Shown in pieces: positions 31,577 through 43,422 of a stretch of DNA of 64,000 nt. Location: contig CP089930.1 of NCBI GenBank assembly GCA_021307345.1, positions 1,984,001-2,048,000 of the forward strand, written 5' to 3'. Below the pieces are notes generated by a model that was given only the letters and a program-made list of their open reading frames with translations, ran no database searches and was not told the DNA's origin. The translations under genes and the position numbers were made by a program. Source of the DNA: Escherichia coli (GTDB lineage: Bacteria > Pseudomonadota > Gammaproteobacteria > Enterobacterales > Enterobacteriaceae). How positions within the stretch are numbered: position 1 is the first letter of the stretch; every line of letters begins with the position of its first letter.

Positions 31577-32398
31577 ATGTCGTGTGAAGAACTGGAAATT
31601 GTCTGGAACAATATTAAAGCGGAAGCCAGAACGCTGGCGGACTGTGAGCCAATGCTGGCCAGTTTTTACCACGCAACGCTACTCAAGCATGAAAACCTTG
31701 GCAGTGCACTGAGCTACATGCTGGCGAACAAGCTGTCATCGCCGATTATGCCTGCTATTGCTATCCGTGAAGTGGTGGAAGAAGCCTACGCCGCCGACCC
31801 TGAAATGATCGCTTCTGCGGCCTGCGATATTCAGGCGGTGCGTACCCGTGACCCGGCAGTTGATAAATACTCAACCCCATTGTTATACCTGAAAGGTTTT
31901 CATGCCTTGCAAGCGTATCGCATCGGTCACTGGCTGTGGAATCAGGGGCGTCGCGCACTGGCTATTTTCCTGCAAAACCAGGTGTCTGTGACTTTTCAGG
32001 TCGATATTCACCCGGCGGCAAAAATTGGTCGCGGTATCATGCTCGACCACGCGACAGGCATCGTCGTTGGTGAAACAGCGGTGATTGAAAACGATGTGTC
32101 GATTCTGCAATCCGTCACCCTTGGCGGTACGGGCAAAACCAGCGGCGACCGTCACCCAAAAATTCGTGAAGGCGTGATGATTGGCGCGGGCGCGAAAATT
32201 CTCGGCAATATTGAAGTCGGGCGTGGCGCGAAGATTGGCGCGGGTTCTGTCGTGCTGCAACCAGTGCCGCCGCATACTACCGCTGCTGGCGTTCCGGCGC
32301 GTATCGTCGGTAAACCAGACAGCGATAAACCGTCAATGGATATGGATCAGCATTTCAACGGCATTCACCATACGTTTGAGTATGGGGATGGGATCTGA
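31577..32398 (+). CDS. cysE: Serine O-acetyltransferase
   Basis: 273 residues: an N-terminal helical domain and a C-terminal left-handed beta helix made of hexapeptide repeats (about 140-240: IGRGIMLDHATGIVVGETAVIEND and IGAGAKILGNIEVGRGAKIGAGSVV). Catalytic His lies in LDHATG. The C-terminal tail ends in Ile, as needed for binding CysK in the cysteine synthase complex. First step of cysteine synthesis from serine and acetyl-CoA. Confidence 0.97.
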   Translation: MSCEELEIVWNNIKAEARTLADCEPMLASFYHATLLKHENLGSALSYMLANKLSSPIMPAIAIREVVEEAYAADPEMIASAACDIQAVRTRDPAVDKYSTPLLYLKGFHALQAYRIGHWLWNQGRRALAIFLQNQVSVTFQVDIHPAAKIGRGIMLDHATGIVVGETAVIENDVSILQSVTLGGTGKTSGDRHPKIREGVMIGAGAKILGNIEVGRGAKIGAGSVVLQPVPPHTTAAGVPARIVGKPDSDKPSMDMDQHFNGIHHTFEYGDGI

Positions 32399-32407
32399 CG
32401 TCCTGTG

Positions 32408-32452
32408 CTCGTGCCGGATGCGATGCTAACCGCATCTTATCCGGCCTGGCGT
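32408..32452. repeat. REP element between cysE and trmL
   Basis: GCCGGATGCGATGCTAAC...CGCATCTTATCCGGC forms an imperfect palindrome typical of REP units, between two convergent genes. Confidence 0.8.
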
Positions 32453-32454
32453 AA

Positions 32455-32928
32455 CTAATCTCTCAACACCGCTCCCGGATATCCCAACTGCCGCCAGGCT
32501 TCATACACCACGACCGACACCGCATTGGACAGGTTCATGCTGCGGCTGTCCGGCACCATCGGAATCCGAATTTTTTGTTCAGCGGGCAGAGCATCAAGAA
32601 TGCTCGCTGGCAGGCCGCGTGTTTCCGGGCCGAACATCAGATAGTCGCCATCCTGATAGCTTACGGCGCTATGGGCGGGTGTGCCTTTAGTGGTGAGGGC
32701 AAACAGACGCTGGGGATTTTCTGCTCTAAGGAACGCGCTATAGTCATGATGACGCGTAACTGCAGTAAACTCGTGATAGTCCAGCCCCGCGCGGCGCAGG
32801 CGCTTATCGTCCCAGGCAAATCCCATCGGTTCGATGATATGCAGACGAAAGCCGGTATTAGCGCAAAGACGGATGATGTTGCCAGTGTTTGGCGGAATTT
32901 CTGGTTCGTAGAGTACGATGTTTAGCAT
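32455..32928 (-). CDS. trmL: tRNA (cytidine/uridine-2'-O-)-methyltransferase TrmL
   Basis: 157 residues, SPOUT superfamily: [21 protein letters not shown] near 6-26, [13 protein letters not shown] near 99-111 and the C-terminal knot [26 protein letters not shown] near 121-146. Methylates the ribose at wobble position 34 of leucine tRNAs using SAM. Convergent with cysE. Confidence 0.95.
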   Translation of the reverse strand: MLNIVLYEPEIPPNTGNIIRLCANTGFRLHIIEPMGFAWDDKRLRRAGLDYHEFTAVTRHHDYSAFLRAENPQRLFALTTKGTPAHSAVSYQDGDYLMFGPETRGLPASILDALPAEQKIRIPMVPDSRSMNLSNAVSVVVYEAWRQLGYPGAVLRD

Positions 32929-32984
32929 ACTGCCCCCTTAGTGCGGGGGCAGGATAGCAGAAAATCGGGGATTAGTGCGGCCTT

Positions 32985-33210
32985 TTCCCCTCACCCCGGC
33001 CCTCTCCCCGGAGGGGCGAGGGAGAAAAAAAGAGTGCGGTGTCGTTTCAGGGTGAGGGAGACAATGTAGTGTCGGGCAGGTAAGGTCTTTTCTCCTCACC
33101 TTAAAGAAGCCAGGAGGAAAATAGGGCGAGGAATTGTTTTCAGCCTGAGGGAGTACAGACAGCGCCGATCGGTTCCCTCTCCCTGAGGGAGAGGGTTAGG
33201 GTGAGGGGGC
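32985..33210. repeat. BoxC-like GC-rich repeats between trmL and lldD
   Basis: Several copies of a palindromic GC-rich block (CCCTCACCC...CCCTCTCCC and GGGAGAGGG...GGGTGAGGG) at about 32988-33033, 33045-33065 and 33174-33208. The strand symmetry and sequence match the BoxC class of E. coli intergenic repeats as I know it. The same core recurs at 37090-38185, 47205-47260 and 63017-63705. No gene in this 290-base gap. Confidence 0.7.
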
Positions 33211-33218
33211 GCAAACGA

Positions 33219-34409
33219 CTATGCTGCATTCCCTTTCGCCATCGGAGCCAGCGCCGCAGGCAACTCTTTACCCAGCCCCTGAACCAGCGAATCTTCCGTA
33301 ATCTCACTGATGGATTTCGTGCCAGTCAGCGTCATCGCCACTTTCATCTCTTTCTCGATCAGATTCAGCAAGTTCGCCACGCCCGCCTGACCCGCTGTTG
33401 CCAGCGCATACAGGAACGCACGACCCAGCAGTACGGTATCGGCACCGAGCGCGATCATACGCACGACATCAAGTCCGTTACGAATCCCGCTATCTGCCAG
33501 AATGGCGATATCACCTTTCACCGCATCCGCAATCGCAGGCAGCGCACGGGCAGAAGAGAGTACGCCATCTAACTGGCGGCCACCATGGTTAGAAACCACA
33601 ATCCCATCAGCACCAAAACGTACTGCATCACGCGCATCTTCCGGGTCGAGGATCCCTTTGATCACCATCGGGCCATCCCAGAAATCGCGGATCCACTCAA
33701 GGTCTTTCCATGAGATGGACGGATCGAAGTTATTCCCCAGCCAGCCGATGTAATCTTCCAGTCCGGTCGGTTTGCCGAGATAGGCCGAAATATTACCTAA
33801 ATCATGCGGACGACCGTTCAGGCCGACATCCCATGCCCATTGCGGATGCGTCACCGCCTGCAAGTAGCGGCGCATTGCAGCGTTCGGGCCGCTCATACCA
33901 GAATGTGCATCACGATAACGCGCACCCGGCGTCGGCATATCTACGGTGAAAACCAGTGTCGAACAACCCGCCGCTTTTGCCCGTTCCAGTGCGTTACGCA
34001 TAAAGCCGCGATCGCGCAGCACATAAAGCTGGAACCACATCGGACGTTTGATAGCTGGAGCGACTTCTTCAATCGGGCAAACTGAAACCGTTGAGAGAGT
34101 AAACGGAATGCCATGCGCATCAGCCGCTTTGGCTGCCTGAACTTCGCCGCGACGTGCATACATGCCGCACAAACCCACCGGAGCCAGCGCCACCGGCATC
34201 GATAGCTTTTCATTAAACAGCGTCGTTTCCAGGCTTAAGTCGGACATGTTTTTCAGAATACGCTGGCGCAGCGCCACTTCTGACAAATCCTCCACGTTGC
34301 GGCGCAGCGTGTATTCAGAATATGCACCGCCATCCATGTAGTGGAACAGGAACGGCGGTAGAATGCGTTGCGCTGCGGCGCGATAATCGCTGGCTGCGGA
34401 AATAATCAT
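33219..34409 (-). CDS. lldD: L-lactate dehydrogenase (quinone)
   Basis: 396 residues, FMN-dependent alpha-hydroxy-acid dehydrogenase with a TIM barrel: [29 protein letters not shown] at the N-terminus, [15 protein letters not shown] near 157-171 and the catalytic His in [12 protein letters not shown] near 271-282, then [21 protein letters not shown]. Oxidises L-lactate to pyruvate and passes electrons to quinone at the membrane. Start overlaps the lldR stop by four bases; last gene of lldPRD. Confidence 0.97.
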   Translation of the reverse strand: MIISAASDYRAAAQRILPPFLFHYMDGGAYSEYTLRRNVEDLSEVALRQRILKNMSDLSLETTLFNEKLSMPVALAPVGLCGMYARRGEVQAAKAADAHGIPFTLSTVSVCPIEEVAPAIKRPMWFQLYVLRDRGFMRNALERAKAAGCSTLVFTVDMPTPGARYRDAHSGMSGPNAAMRRYLQAVTHPQWAWDVGLNGRPHDLGNISAYLGKPTGLEDYIGWLGNNFDPSISWKDLEWIRDFWDGPMVIKGILDPEDARDAVRFGADGIVVSNHGGRQLDGVLSSARALPAIADAVKGDIAILADSGIRNGLDVVRMIALGADTVLLGRAFLYALATAGQAGVANLLNLIEKEMKVAMTLTGTKSISEITEDSLVQGLGKELPAALAPMAKGNAA

Positions 34410-35182
34410 GCGTTTTTCTCCCTCGAATGCTCATTATGCTCACCGGGCAGGCGGGTAATGCGTGCACGGCGAGCCTGATCTTCATCGAATCGTTTCATGG
34501 TGGTGTGGACAAAGCTGAGGTGCGACATCATTGCTTTACGCGCACCGTCGGCATCACCGGCAAAAATGGCGTTAATGACCGCCTGATGCTGTTCAGTCAG
34601 TTGCGAAAAAACGGGCGGCACCAGATACATCCGCTGACGACTTTGCATCACTGAAGATTGCAGGACATCAAAGAAACCGCGCATGGTTTGCAGCAGCACG
34701 ATGTTATGTGAGGCTTCGGCAATTGCCAGATGAAAACGAACGTCCGCTTGCGAGGCGAGATCCGGGTCTTCACTCAGCGTCGCTTCAAAGCAGAGCTGTA
34801 TCTTTTCTTTATCGGCTTGTGTGGCACGCATTGCTGCGTGCCAGGCGGTGCTGGCCTCAATGGCGTAGCGGGCTTCCAGAATATCGAAGCTGTAATCCGG
34901 ATCATCGGCCATTAGCGTTTTCAGCGGCTGGACGATGTTTTGTTCCGACCACACGTCATGGCGCCAGCGAATAAACGTCCCGCCACCGCGACGACTAAGA
35001 AGCACACCTTCACTCACCAGTTTCGCCAGCGCCTCGCGCAGTGAATTACGCGACACGCCGAGCTGCATCGCCAGTTGGCGTTCAGCGGGCAACTTCATGC
35101 CCGGTTCCAGATTTTGTTCATCAATCAGCGCCCGCACACGGGAAGCTACCTCGTCTGACAGGCGTCTGGGTATAACCATCAT
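34406..35182 (-). CDS. lldR: Lactate operon regulator LldR (GntR/FadR family)
   Basis: 258 residues from the ATG at 35182 ([16 protein letters not shown]), which overlaps the lldP TAA by one base. N-terminal GntR winged helix ([32 protein letters not shown] near 29-60) and a C-terminal FCD ligand domain (about 95-235) with the DxxRFHLAI...H metal-binding type residues. Represses lldPRD and is relieved by L-lactate. The frame is open five more codons, inside lldP. Confidence 0.95.
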   Translation of the reverse strand: MMVIPRRLSDEVASRVRALIDEQNLEPGMKLPAERQLAMQLGVSRNSLREALAKLVSEGVLLSRRGGGTFIRWRHDVWSEQNIVQPLKTLMADDPDYSFDILEARYAIEASTAWHAAMRATQADKEKIQLCFEATLSEDPDLASQADVRFHLAIAEASHNIVLLQTMRGFFDVLQSSVMQSRQRMYLVPPVFSQLTEQHQAVINAIFAGDADGARKAMMSHLSFVHTTMKRFDEDQARRARITRLPGEHNEHSREKNA

Positions 35183-36837
35183 TACGGAATCATCCACGTT
35201 AAGACGTAGGCCTGAAGCGTGGTCATCACGCCCACCATACAGGTGAATATCAGGCTGTGTTTGACAGTAAAGCGGAACAGATCTGACTCTTTGCCCACCA
35301 GGCCTACCGCCGCACAGGCAATGGCGATGGACTGCGGAGAGATCATCTTGCCGGTGACGCCGCCGGTGGTGTTGGCAGCAACCAGCAACAGATCAGAGAC
35401 GCCAATTTGTTGTGCTGCGGTGGCTTGCAGCGCGGCAAACAGGGCGTTAGATGACGTATCCGACCCGGTCAGGAATACCCCCAGCCAGCCGAGGAACGGC
35501 GAGAAGAAGGTGAATGCATGACCGGTATGCGCCAGTGCCAGCGCCAGCGTTGACGACAGCCCTGAATAGTTCGAGATAAAGGCGAAAGCCAGCACCATAC
35601 CGATGGAGTAGATGGGGAGCGCCAGTTCTTTCAGTGTGCTGCCGAAAGTGCTGATGGCGTCAGAGGGTTTCATCTTCAGCCAGACGATAGAGAGCAGCGC
35701 AGCAAACAGAATGGCAGTACCGGTGGCAGAGAACCAGTCAAACTTAAACACGGCGGCATAGGCAGTGGCTTCGCTGACAACTGGCGGCATACGGGCAACC
35801 AGTTTGTCGAGATACGGCACCGGAATGTTGATCACCCACTCATACAGCACACCACCCGAAGCGAACAGGGCTTTAAACGGCGGAATACTCCACAGCGTTA
35901 CGGTGGCGGTCAGGAACAGGAACGGTGTCCAGGCGCGTAACACCTGACCTGCGGTGTAACCGGTATGGGCCAGCGTCATATCAACTTGCGATGCGCCCAG
36001 ATCGCCGAAGCGGAAAACGCGCACCGGCTGCCAACGTTTGAGGAACAGTGTCAGGCAGAGCAGCGATACCAGCGAAGAGATAATGTCCGGCAGTTCCGGC
36101 CCAATAAAGTTAGAGCTAAGGTACTGTGCGATGGCAAACGAGCCTCCCGCGACCACGACCGCAGGCCACGTCTCTTTGATACCCCGCCAGCCGTCCATAA
36201 TCGCCATGATCCAGAACAGCACGATAATGGTCATAAACGGTAGCTGACGACCGACCATCTGGCCAATCTCAAAGCTGTCGATGCCTGTCACCTGTCCGGC
36301 AACCAGAATCGGAATGCCCATCGCGCCAAATGCCACCGGCGCGGTGTTAACAATCAGGCACAACCCGGCGGCGTACAGCGGTTTAAAGCCCAGCCCGACC
36401 AACAATGCGGCAGTAATTGCCACTGGTGCGCCAAAGCCTGCGGCTCCTTCGAGAAAAGCGCCGAAACAGAAACCGACGATCAGCATTTGCAGGCGCTGGT
36501 CAGGGGTTATTGAAAGAATAGACGAGCGGATGATGTCAAACTGTCCGGTTTTCACCGAGATCTTATAGACGAACACCGCCGCAATAATGATCCACGCGAT
36601 GGGCCACAAGCCGTAGAAGAATCCATAAACGACCGAGGCCAGCGCGTTGGCGACCGGCATTTTGTAGAACAATAGCGCGACGGTCAGAGCGATAACGACT
36701 GTCCATGTGGCGGCGACATAGCCTTTTAGTTTGAGCTTAATAAGCGCAAAGAAAAAAAACAGGATGGGAAGCGATGCTATCAGGCTGGAAAGCCAGATAT
36801 TCCCGGCGGGATCGTAGTTTTGTTGCCAGAGATTCAT
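35182..36837 (-). CDS. lldP: L-lactate permease
   Basis: 551 residues from the ATG at 36837 ([19 protein letters not shown]), preceded by an AGGAG-containing ribosome binding site. About 12-14 hydrophobic segments of the LctP family, with the conserved [20 protein letters not shown] near 126-145 and [20 protein letters not shown] near 445-464. Proton-coupled uptake of L-lactate, D-lactate and glycolate through the inner membrane. First gene of lldPRD. Confidence 0.96.
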   Translation of the reverse strand: MNLWQQNYDPAGNIWLSSLIASLPILFFFFALIKLKLKGYVAATWTVVIALTVALLFYKMPVANALASVVYGFFYGLWPIAWIIIAAVFVYKISVKTGQFDIIRSSILSITPDQRLQMLIVGFCFGAFLEGAAGFGAPVAITAALLVGLGFKPLYAAGLCLIVNTAPVAFGAMGIPILVAGQVTGIDSFEIGQMVGRQLPFMTIIVLFWIMAIMDGWRGIKETWPAVVVAGGSFAIAQYLSSNFIGPELPDIISSLVSLLCLTLFLKRWQPVRVFRFGDLGASQVDMTLAHTGYTAGQVLRAWTPFLFLTATVTLWSIPPFKALFASGGVLYEWVINIPVPYLDKLVARMPPVVSEATAYAAVFKFDWFSATGTAILFAALLSIVWLKMKPSDAISTFGSTLKELALPIYSIGMVLAFAFISNYSGLSSTLALALAHTGHAFTFFSPFLGWLGVFLTGSDTSSNALFAALQATAAQQIGVSDLLLVAANTTGGVTGKMISPQSIAIACAAVGLVGKESDLFRFTVKHSLIFTCMVGVMTTLQAYVLTWMIP

Positions 36838-36889
36838 TGCAGGTCTCCTGGAGGCCACGCACATCGTGTAATGAGTCTGTTGCTCATCT

Positions 36890-36985
36890 CCTTGTCACAC
36901 GTTGTGTAAAAGTGGCACTGCCAATTTTGTTGTGTAGGGATAATGACAATGAATGGTTAACTAAATGTTATGAATTGGCAACGTT
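36890..36985 (-). promoter_or_regulatory. lldP promoter region with candidate operator palindromes
   Basis: Upstream of lldP is a perfect 11-base palindrome TGGCACTGCCA (36913-36923), and TTGGCAACG at about 36974-36982 repeats half of it 60 bases away. Paired sites at this spacing fit known looping control of lldPRD by LldR, but these are candidates by position and symmetry only. Confidence 0.45.
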
Positions 36986-37086
36986 AATGTGAGTTTTAAT
37001 TGGGGAACTGTGAACCAGTGGTCAGATAAGCGAAGAATTGGTAGGGCCAATTATTGTGGGGGAGAAAAATTTGCTGCGGAGCTGGC

Positions 37087-38185
37087 TTGTGCCCCTCACC
37101 CTAACCCTCTCCCCGGAGGGGCGAGGGGACTGATTGTGCTCGGTGTTAGATGGAGCGCGTCCTTCAGCAATGCAAGAAAACCATTATGCACGGTATCAGA
37201 TGTAGAACGTTTTTCCCCCTCGCCCCTTTGGGGAGAGGGTCGGGGTGAGGGGGCAGCGCGCACGATGCCCCACATCAGCCCGGCAATGCAAGAAAACCAT
37301 TATGCACGGTATCAGATGCAACACGTTTTTCCCCCTCGCCCCTTTGGGGAGAGGGTCGGGGTGAGGGGGCAGCGCGCACGAGACCCCACATCAGCCCGGT
37401 AATGCAAGAAAACCATTATGCACGGTATCAGATGCAACACGTTTTTCCCCCTCGCCCCTTTGGGGAGAGCGCCGGGGTGAGGGGGGCAGCGCGCACGAGA
37501 CCCCACATCAGCCCGGTAATGCAAGAAAACCATTATGCACGGTATCAGATGCAACACGTTTTTCCCCCTCGCCCCTTTGGGGAGAGCGCCGGGGTGAGGG
37601 GGGCAGCGCGCACGAGACCCCACACCAGCCCGGCGATGCAAGAAAACCATTATGCACGGTATCAGATGCAGCACGTTTTTCCCCCTCGCCCCTTTGGGGA
37701 GAGGGTCGGGGTGAGAGGGGCAGCGCGCACGAGACCCCACATCAGCCCGGCAATGCAAGAAAACCATTATGCACGGTATCAAATGCAGCACGTTTTCCCC
37801 CTCGCCCCTTTGGGGAGAGGGTCGGGGTGAGGGGGCAGCGCGCACGAGACCCCACACCAGCCCGGCAATGCAAGAAAACCATTATGCACGGTATCAGATG
37901 CAGCACGTTTTCCCCCTCGCCCCTTTGGGGAGAGGGTCGGGGTGAGGGGGCAGCGCGCACGAGACCCCACATCAGTCCGGCAATGCAAGAAAACCATTAT
38001 GCACGGTATCAGATGCAGCACGTTTTTCCCCCTCGCCCCTTTGGGGAGAGGGTCGGGGTGAGAGGGGCAGCGGGCACGAGACCCCACACCAGCCCGGCGA
38101 TGCAAGAAAACCATTATGCACGGTATCAGATGCAGCACGTTTTCCCCCTCGCCCCTTTGGGGAGAGGGTCGGGGTGAGGGGATCA
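37087..38185. repeat. Tandem array of about 116-bp BoxC-containing repeats
   Basis: Nine units with TGCAAGAAAACCATTATGCA at 37171, 37287, 37403, 37520, 37637, 37754, 37869, 37984 and 38101, so the period is 115-117 bases. Each unit has a conserved AT-richer part, a BoxC-like palindrome (CCCTCGCCCCTTT-GGGGAGAGGG) and a CAGCGCGCACGAGACCCCACA linker. A diverged BoxC copy (37093-37130) precedes the array. Units differ by a few substitutions and one- or two-base indels. All open frames here are products of the repeat and not genes. The array fills the gap between lldP and the adhesin gene. Confidence 0.93.
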
Positions 38186-38246
38186 GCGCGCATGTAGCCT
38201 CAAGCTAATGTTAAAAAGCCGAAGTCACAATCTGTGCAATTTTCAA

Positions 38247-38283
38247 ACAAAAAAAGGGCAATCCTCCTCAGAGAATTGCCCTT
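38247..38283 (-). terminator. Intrinsic terminator of the adhesin gene
   Basis: Read on the minus strand: a stem AAGGGCAAT/ATTGCCCTT with a GAG/CTC extension and a run of T follows the autotransporter stop codon by about 24 bases. Confidence 0.88.
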
Positions 38284-38306
38284 AGTCACACTAACTTAAT
38301 GGGTCA

Positions 38307-41300
38307 TTACCACTGAATACCAGCACCAAGTGCGGCGGAGTATTCACCCTGGCTATTGGTACTACCTTGTAATTTGTAGACCCAACGACCGTTGGCGCTC
38401 ACCATCGACACACCTAAAGCAACAGCCGATTCACCGTTGTATGTACCGCCACCAATGGAGGCCATGCTGGCACCCGGCGTGTAAGCCTGCGGCAGACCGG
38501 TCATCGCCATTGCAGAAGCGATACCACCGCTCAACTTGCTTTCGGTTTTGGACAGTTTGTTATCCATCTCAACCATGCGCTGATCGGTGTATTGCTTCGT
38601 TTCCTGCACGCTTTGCTTCAACTGCGCGTAGTTCACCGCGTCGTTGTTGTTAACGCCAGCGGAAACGTTGCTGATGCGAGTCGTTCCGCCATTACCACCG
38701 CCGAGAGTGATGTTGCTGTAATCAACAGAACCGTCAGCTTTGGTGTCATAGCGCACGCCGCCTGCTTCGGAAGACTTCAACTGCGCAACGTTAACCGCGT
38801 CAGTAGCATTTTTACCAGCGGCAACGTTGGTGATACGGCGTTGGTTAGTGGAAGAACCTACGGAGATCGTATTTTCTTCGTTTGCCACAGAGCCAGTACC
38901 CAGCGCAACGCTGTTATCAGCGGCAGCAATAGAGCCAGAGCCAATCGCAACACTGTCTTTACCCTGCGCGTTAGCATCTACGCCATCGGTGTTGGTCTTG
39001 AAGTACTTGGTGCTACCGGTGCTTACGATATCGCCAATACCGTTTTCGATATTGGTGACGCGGGTATCCAGATTCGTTACCTGAGTATTCAGGTTAGTAA
39101 TGCTCTGGGTGTTCTGGGAAACCTGTGCGTCCGTCACTTTCAACTGACCAACGTTAACGGCATCGGTATCTGCCGAACCCGCCGCGACATTAGTGATCTG
39201 ACGTTGACCGTCTTCACTGCCGACAGAGAACTCACCGACAGAATTCTGCGGCGCGTCCATGTTGTAGGCGGTGTAGCCAGTCTGAGCGCCGCGAGTGGTC
39301 TGAGAACCATTACCCATTGCAATACTGTTTGCATGGTTGGCGCGTGCGTTAGAACCGATAGCAATACCGTTGATGGCATCTGGCAGAACCAGAGTGTTCA
39401 GGCCGATACCAATACCCGCGTCAGCATTAACGATAGTTTTCGCGCCCATCGCCAGCGAGTCAGTACCTACCGCCAGTGAATCTTCTTCCGTTGAGTTGGC
39501 ATGGTAGTACTTGGTCGGCGTAGTGGCGACCGCACCAATGGCGTTTTGCAACTGGCGTACAGTCACGGCGTCATGGGATTCAGTACCATCAGCAACGTTG
39601 ATGATCTGACGGTACTTACCATCATCGCCAATCGACAATGCGCCAAGCAGTTCGCCGTCAGTGGTGTCGTAACCAATCACAACGCCTTCTTCGGTTACGC
39701 TGGTGTTACGAGAACCTTTAACAATCACACGGCTGGAGACGGATTCGCTACCCAGCGCGATACCAGTATCAACGCTGCTGCTGCTATTCTGACCAATTGC
39801 GACACTGCTTTCGCCGGAAGCGACAGCGTTATAGCCCACCGCTGTAGCGCCAGTACCTGATGCGCTCGCATCAATAAAGGTTAAGCCGGTGTCATTAGTA
39901 CGCGCATAGTTCAGACCCGCACCGTTCTCTTCGATGTAGTCTATGCTGGTATTACCGGCAATCTGGTTGATGATCTCATTTTGCTGATTGATCAACGTGT
40001 TGGTGGCGAACAACTGTGAACCATTAATTGCATCAGTACTGGTTTCAGAAATATCACCATTAGCAACATTAGTGATTACGCTGGCTTTGCCATCGCGGCT
40101 GGCGCTGAACGCACCATTTTCACCGGCGGTTGCGTCCCAGAGCAGCGCATCATCCAGGGTTGAGTCGATCGCGTCCAGAGCATCACCGACGTTATTGTAA
40201 TCGGTATCAGCAATGGAGTACGTCGGCGCACTGATGCTACCGTCAGCATTTACTGCGGCGCCACCGCCCAGGGCATCAACAACAGAGTTGCTCACACCGT
40301 AGAGTTGCCCACCATTGATGGCATCGGTGCTGGTTTCAGAAACGGCACCATTTGCGACATTGGTAATTTTGCTGGCATTGCCACCGTGACCGGCGCTGAA
40401 TGCACTTGCCGTTTCATCCCACAGCAGAGCGTCGCCCAATGAAGTGCTAAAGGAGGTGTTAATCGCCGCCAGCGCATCACCTACGTTATCGTAGCTGTTG
40501 CTACCGATGGTGTAGGACGGGCCAGTAAATACACCGTTTTCATCAACCGAGGCGTTACCGCCAAAATAGTCTGCCAGTGAATCACTTAAGCTAAACAGTT
40601 GCCCACCGTTAACGGCATCGGTGCTGGTAGATGAGATTGTTCCAGCGGTGACGTTAGTGATTTTGCTGGTGGCTTCGGTGCCGTGTGCAGCGGTGAATGC
40701 GCTTGCGGCGTCATCCCATTTCAGCGCATCTTCACCGAGGTTGTTCACCGTATCAGCCAGATTGGTGATGTTGGTGGTGTTAGTAGCGATGTTAGTGGTG
40801 TTGGTTGCCACATTGTCGTTAGTGGTTTTTAACTGAGAACCGTTAACGGCATCGGTACTGGTCTCCGTCAACTCACCCGCCGTAACGTTGGTGATTTTGC
40901 TGGTGGCTTCGGTGCCGTGTGCGGCGGTGAATGCACCTGAGGCGTCATCCCATGCCAGCGCGTCGGCACCAAGGTTAGTCACTGTATCAGTCAGGTTGGT
41001 GATACTGGTGGTGTTGGCGGCAACATCATTCGTCAGGTTAGTGATGTTGGTGGTGTTGTTAGCAACTTCGCCGGTCAGGTTGCTGATATTGGTGGTGTTG
41101 GTTGCCACGTTATCGTTAGTGGTTTTCAACTGAGAACCGTTAACGGCATCGGTACTGGTCTCCGTCAACTCACCTGCCGTAACGTTAGTGATTTTGCTGG
41201 TGGCTTCGGTGCCGTGTTTGGCGGTGAATGCACCTGAGGCGTCATCCCATGCCAGCGCATCCGCACCAAGGTTAGTCACTGTATCAGTCAGGTTGGTGAT

Positions 41301-43379
41301 ACTGGTGGTGTTGGCGGCAACATCATTCGTCAGGTTAGTGATGTTGGTGGTGTTGTTAGCAACTTCGCCGGTCAGGTTGCTGATATTGGTGGTGTTGGTT
41401 GCCACGTTATCGTTAGTGGTTTTCAACTGAGAACCGTTAACGGCATCGGTACTGGTCTCCGTCAACTCACCTGCCGTAACGTTAGTGATTTTGTTGGTGG
41501 CTTCGGTGCCGTGTTTGGCGGTGAATGCACCTGAGGCGTCATCCCATGCCAGCGCGTCGGCACCAAGGTTAGTCACTGTATCAGTCAGGTTGGTGATACT
41601 GGTGGTGTTGGCGGCAACATCATTCGTCAGGTTAGTGATATTGGTGGTGTTGTTAGCAACATCGCCAGTCAGGTTGGTGATATTAGTGGTGTTGGTTGCC
41701 ACGTTATCGTTAGTGGTTTTCAACTGAGAACCGTTAACCGCATCGGTACTGGTCTCCGTCAGCTCACCCGCCGTAACGTTGGTGATTTTGTTGGTGGCTT
41801 CGGTGCCGTGTGCAGCAGTGAATACGCCAGCGGTGTCATCCCATTTCAGCGCATCTTCACCAAGGTTAGTCACCGTATCAGCCAGGTTGGTGATACTGGT
41901 GGTGTTGGCGGCAACGTCATTCGTCAGGTTAGTAATGTTAGTGGTGTTGTTAGCAACATCGCCAGTCAGGTTGCTGATATTAGTGGTGTTGGTTGCCACA
42001 TTGTCGTTAGTGGTTTTCAACTGAGAACCGTTAACGGCGTCGGTACTGGATGCGTTCAGCTCACCCGCCGTAACGTTGGTGATTTTGCTGGTGGCATCGG
42101 AACCGTGTTTTGCACTGTAGACTTTTTTAAGCGAGTCCCATTGCAACGTATTATCATCAAGACCCTTTAATGCGTCGCCAACATTATTAAAGTTACCACT
42201 TTGCAGTTTGTAATTAGGGGCGTTAACAACCCCGGCAGTACTCACGGAGGCACCGCCGCCCAGACGGTCTGCAACTGACTTACTGATATCATAAAGCTGT
42301 GAACCATTGATGGCATCAGTACTGGTACTGCTAATATCGCCTTTTTCCATATGGACAATTTTACGTTGCAGCGTGTCGTTACCTACTGAAACAGTATTAT
42401 CTTCCACGGCAGTAGACTCTGTGCCCAGAGCAACGGAGTTAACACCGGTTACGTTGGACAGGCTACCAATCGCAATACTTTTTTCAGAACCGGCAAAGCT
42501 TTCTTGTCCAATCGCAATACTGTTTTCGTTACCCGCCAGACTACTATTACCCAACGCAATAGAATTTACACCATCTGCCTTTCCTGCCTGACCGAAAGCC
42601 ATTGCTCCAGCTTTGGTTGCATTGGCACCATATCCGAGCGCAACGGTATTGTCCGCGTTAGCTACGCTGCTTGCGCCTAATGCCAAACTATATAATCCAT
42701 TGGCTTCGCTTTCGGCACCCATTGCAATGGCACCATCGGCATCCGCTAAAGCCAGTCTTCCAAATGCCAGGCTATCAATGGCATTGGCTTTTGTATCTGA
42801 GCCGAGTGCCAGACTATACTTTCCTGCGGCTATTGCCTGGTAACCAAGGCTAGCTGCATAATCAGCACCATCTTCTGCTCTTGAACCTCTACCTATTGCA
42901 ATGGAGGATGCACCGCCGGTATAAGCTACCAAACCCAATGCAAGGGAATACTCTGCTTTTGACTCTGCGCCGCTACCGAATGCTACGGATCTGTTCCCCG
43001 AGGCTTTGGACATGTGCCCTATAGCTATGGATAGCTCACCCAATGACTGACTCTTGTAGCCAAATGCGGTACTTCCTATTCCACTGGCTGTAGTGTCGAG
43101 TCCTATTGCAATTGCGACTCCTCCCTCTGTCTTTGATGTAGCTTTTGCATTCTTTCCGATAGCAACCCAGCTATCGCCTTCTTCGGGAGTTTCAATGCTC
43201 GCACCACCATCAAGTGCACCAGCACCTGCCCCAAACGACGACATCAACCCACCGGCAACTAACGCAGAAATTAACAGCTTGCTGCGCCCGCTCTTTTTCC
43301 CACGGCTTTTTGCCGTTTCGCTGGCGACGCTGTAACTTCCCGTCGCAGGGTTCCAGATAACTTTAAAAATTTTGTTCAT
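38307..43379 (-). CDS. Trimeric autotransporter adhesin (UpaG/EhaG/SadA type)
   Basis: 1690 residues. The N-terminus is an extended signal peptide ([21 protein letters not shown], cleavage near residue 55). Residues about 65-330 are YadA-type head repeats (SVAIG/SLALG every 14-16 residues). Then comes a neck AVNGSQLY and a long stalk: four near-identical 99-residue repeats with TNIT/TTSI coiled-coil segments, further AINGGQL necks, a second set of head repeats (about 1160-1400), and a C-terminal YadA membrane anchor (last 75 residues, ending GAGIQW). Predicted surface homotrimer binding host matrix or other cells and promoting aggregation and biofilm. Synteny with lldP and partner lipoprotein match Salmonella sadA and E. 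coli ehaG/upaG; I leave the symbol empty because these names are used for the same locus. Confidence 0.93.
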   Translation of the reverse strand: MNKIFKVIWNPATGSYSVASETAKSRGKKSGRSKLLISALVAGGLMSSFGAGAGALDGGASIETPEEGDSWVAIGKNAKATSKTEGGVAIAIGLDTTASGIGSTAFGYKSQSLGELSIAIGHMSKASGNRSVAFGSGAESKAEYSLALGLVAYTGGASSIAIGRGSRAEDGADYAASLGYQAIAAGKYSLALGSDTKANAIDSLAFGRLALADADGAIAMGAESEANGLYSLALGASSVANADNTVALGYGANATKAGAMAFGQAGKADGVNSIALGNSSLAGNENSIAIGQESFAGSEKSIAIGSLSNVTGVNSVALGTESTAVEDNTVSVGNDTLQRKIVHMEKGDISSTSTDAINGSQLYDISKSVADRLGGGASVSTAGVVNAPNYKLQSGNFNNVGDALKGLDDNTLQWDSLKKVYSAKHGSDATSKITNVTAGELNASSTDAVNGSQLKTTNDNVATNTTNISNLTGDVANNTTNITNLTNDVAANTTSITNLADTVTNLGEDALKWDDTAGVFTAAHGTEATNKITNVTAGELTETSTDAVNGSQLKTTNDNVATNTTNITNLTGDVANNTTNITNLTNDVAANTTSITNLTDTVTNLGADALAWDDASGAFTAKHGTEATNKITNVTAGELTETSTDAVNGSQLKTTNDNVATNTTNISNLTGEVANNTTNITNLTNDVAANTTSITNLTDTVTNLGADALAWDDASGAFTAKHGTEATSKITNVTAGELTETSTDAVNGSQLKTTNDNVATNTTNISNLTGEVANNTTNITNLTNDVAANTTSITNLTDTVTNLGADALAWDDASGAFTAAHGTEATSKITNVTAGELTETSTDAVNGSQLKTTNDNVATNTTNIATNTTNITNLADTVNNLGEDALKWDDAASAFTAAHGTEATSKITNVTAGTISSTSTDAVNGGQLFSLSDSLADYFGGNASVDENGVFTGPSYTIGSNSYDNVGDALAAINTSFSTSLGDALLWDETASAFSAGHGGNASKITNVANGAVSETSTDAINGGQLYGVSNSVVDALGGGAAVNADGSISAPTYSIADTDYNNVGDALDAIDSTLDDALLWDATAGENGAFSASRDGKASVITNVANGDISETSTDAINGSQLFATNTLINQQNEIINQIAGNTSIDYIEENGAGLNYARTNDTGLTFIDASASGTGATAVGYNAVASGESSVAIGQNSSSSVDTGIALGSESVSSRVIVKGSRNTSVTEEGVVIGYDTTDGELLGALSIGDDGKYRQIINVADGTESHDAVTVRQLQNAIGAVATTPTKYYHANSTEEDSLAVGTDSLAMGAKTIVNADAGIGIGLNTLVLPDAINGIAIGSNARANHANSIAMGNGSQTTRGAQTGYTAYNMDAPQNSVGEFSVGSEDGQRQITNVAAGSADTDAVNVGQLKVTDAQVSQNTQSITNLNTQVTNLDTRVTNIENGIGDIVSTGSTKYFKTNTDGVDANAQGKDSVAIGSGSIAAADNSVALGTGSVANEENTISVGSSTNQRRITNVAAGKNATDAVNVAQLKSSEAGGVRYDTKADGSVDYSNITLGGGNGGTTRISNVSAGVNNNDAVNYAQLKQSVQETKQYTDQRMVEMDNKLSKTESKLSGGIASAMAMTGLPQAYTPGASMASIGGGTYNGESAVALGVSMVSANGRWVYKLQGSTNSQGEYSAALGAGIQW
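40842..42029 (-). repeat. Four 297-bp near-identical repeats inside the adhesin gene
   Basis: The AACCGTTAACGGCATCGGTA block recurs near 40839, 41136, 41433, 41730 and 42027, exactly 297 bases (99 codons) apart. Shorter degenerate relatives flank it (40600-40840). Being in frame and almost identical, the copies can expand or contract by recombination without breaking the gene, and they are prone to assembly collapse. Confidence 0.92.
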
Positions 43380-43422
43380 TGTTGTTGCTCTCTATTCCTT
43401 GATATAAGTGCAATGACTGCAT

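Noticed and set aside
37087-38185. CRISPR array
   Set aside because: Spacers between the hairpins are not unique; they repeat from unit to unit, the unit is about 116 bases, and no cas genes are nearby. The same holds for the 63-kb array.
37312-38193. Open frames of 70-180 codons on both strands through the 37-38 kb repeat
   Set aside because: They are produced by the repeat unit itself (the same peptide appears in every unit) and lack start signals.
38592-39479. 295-codon frame antisense to the adhesin gene
   Set aside because: Arises from the repetitive adhesin sequence; no ribosome binding site or known domain.
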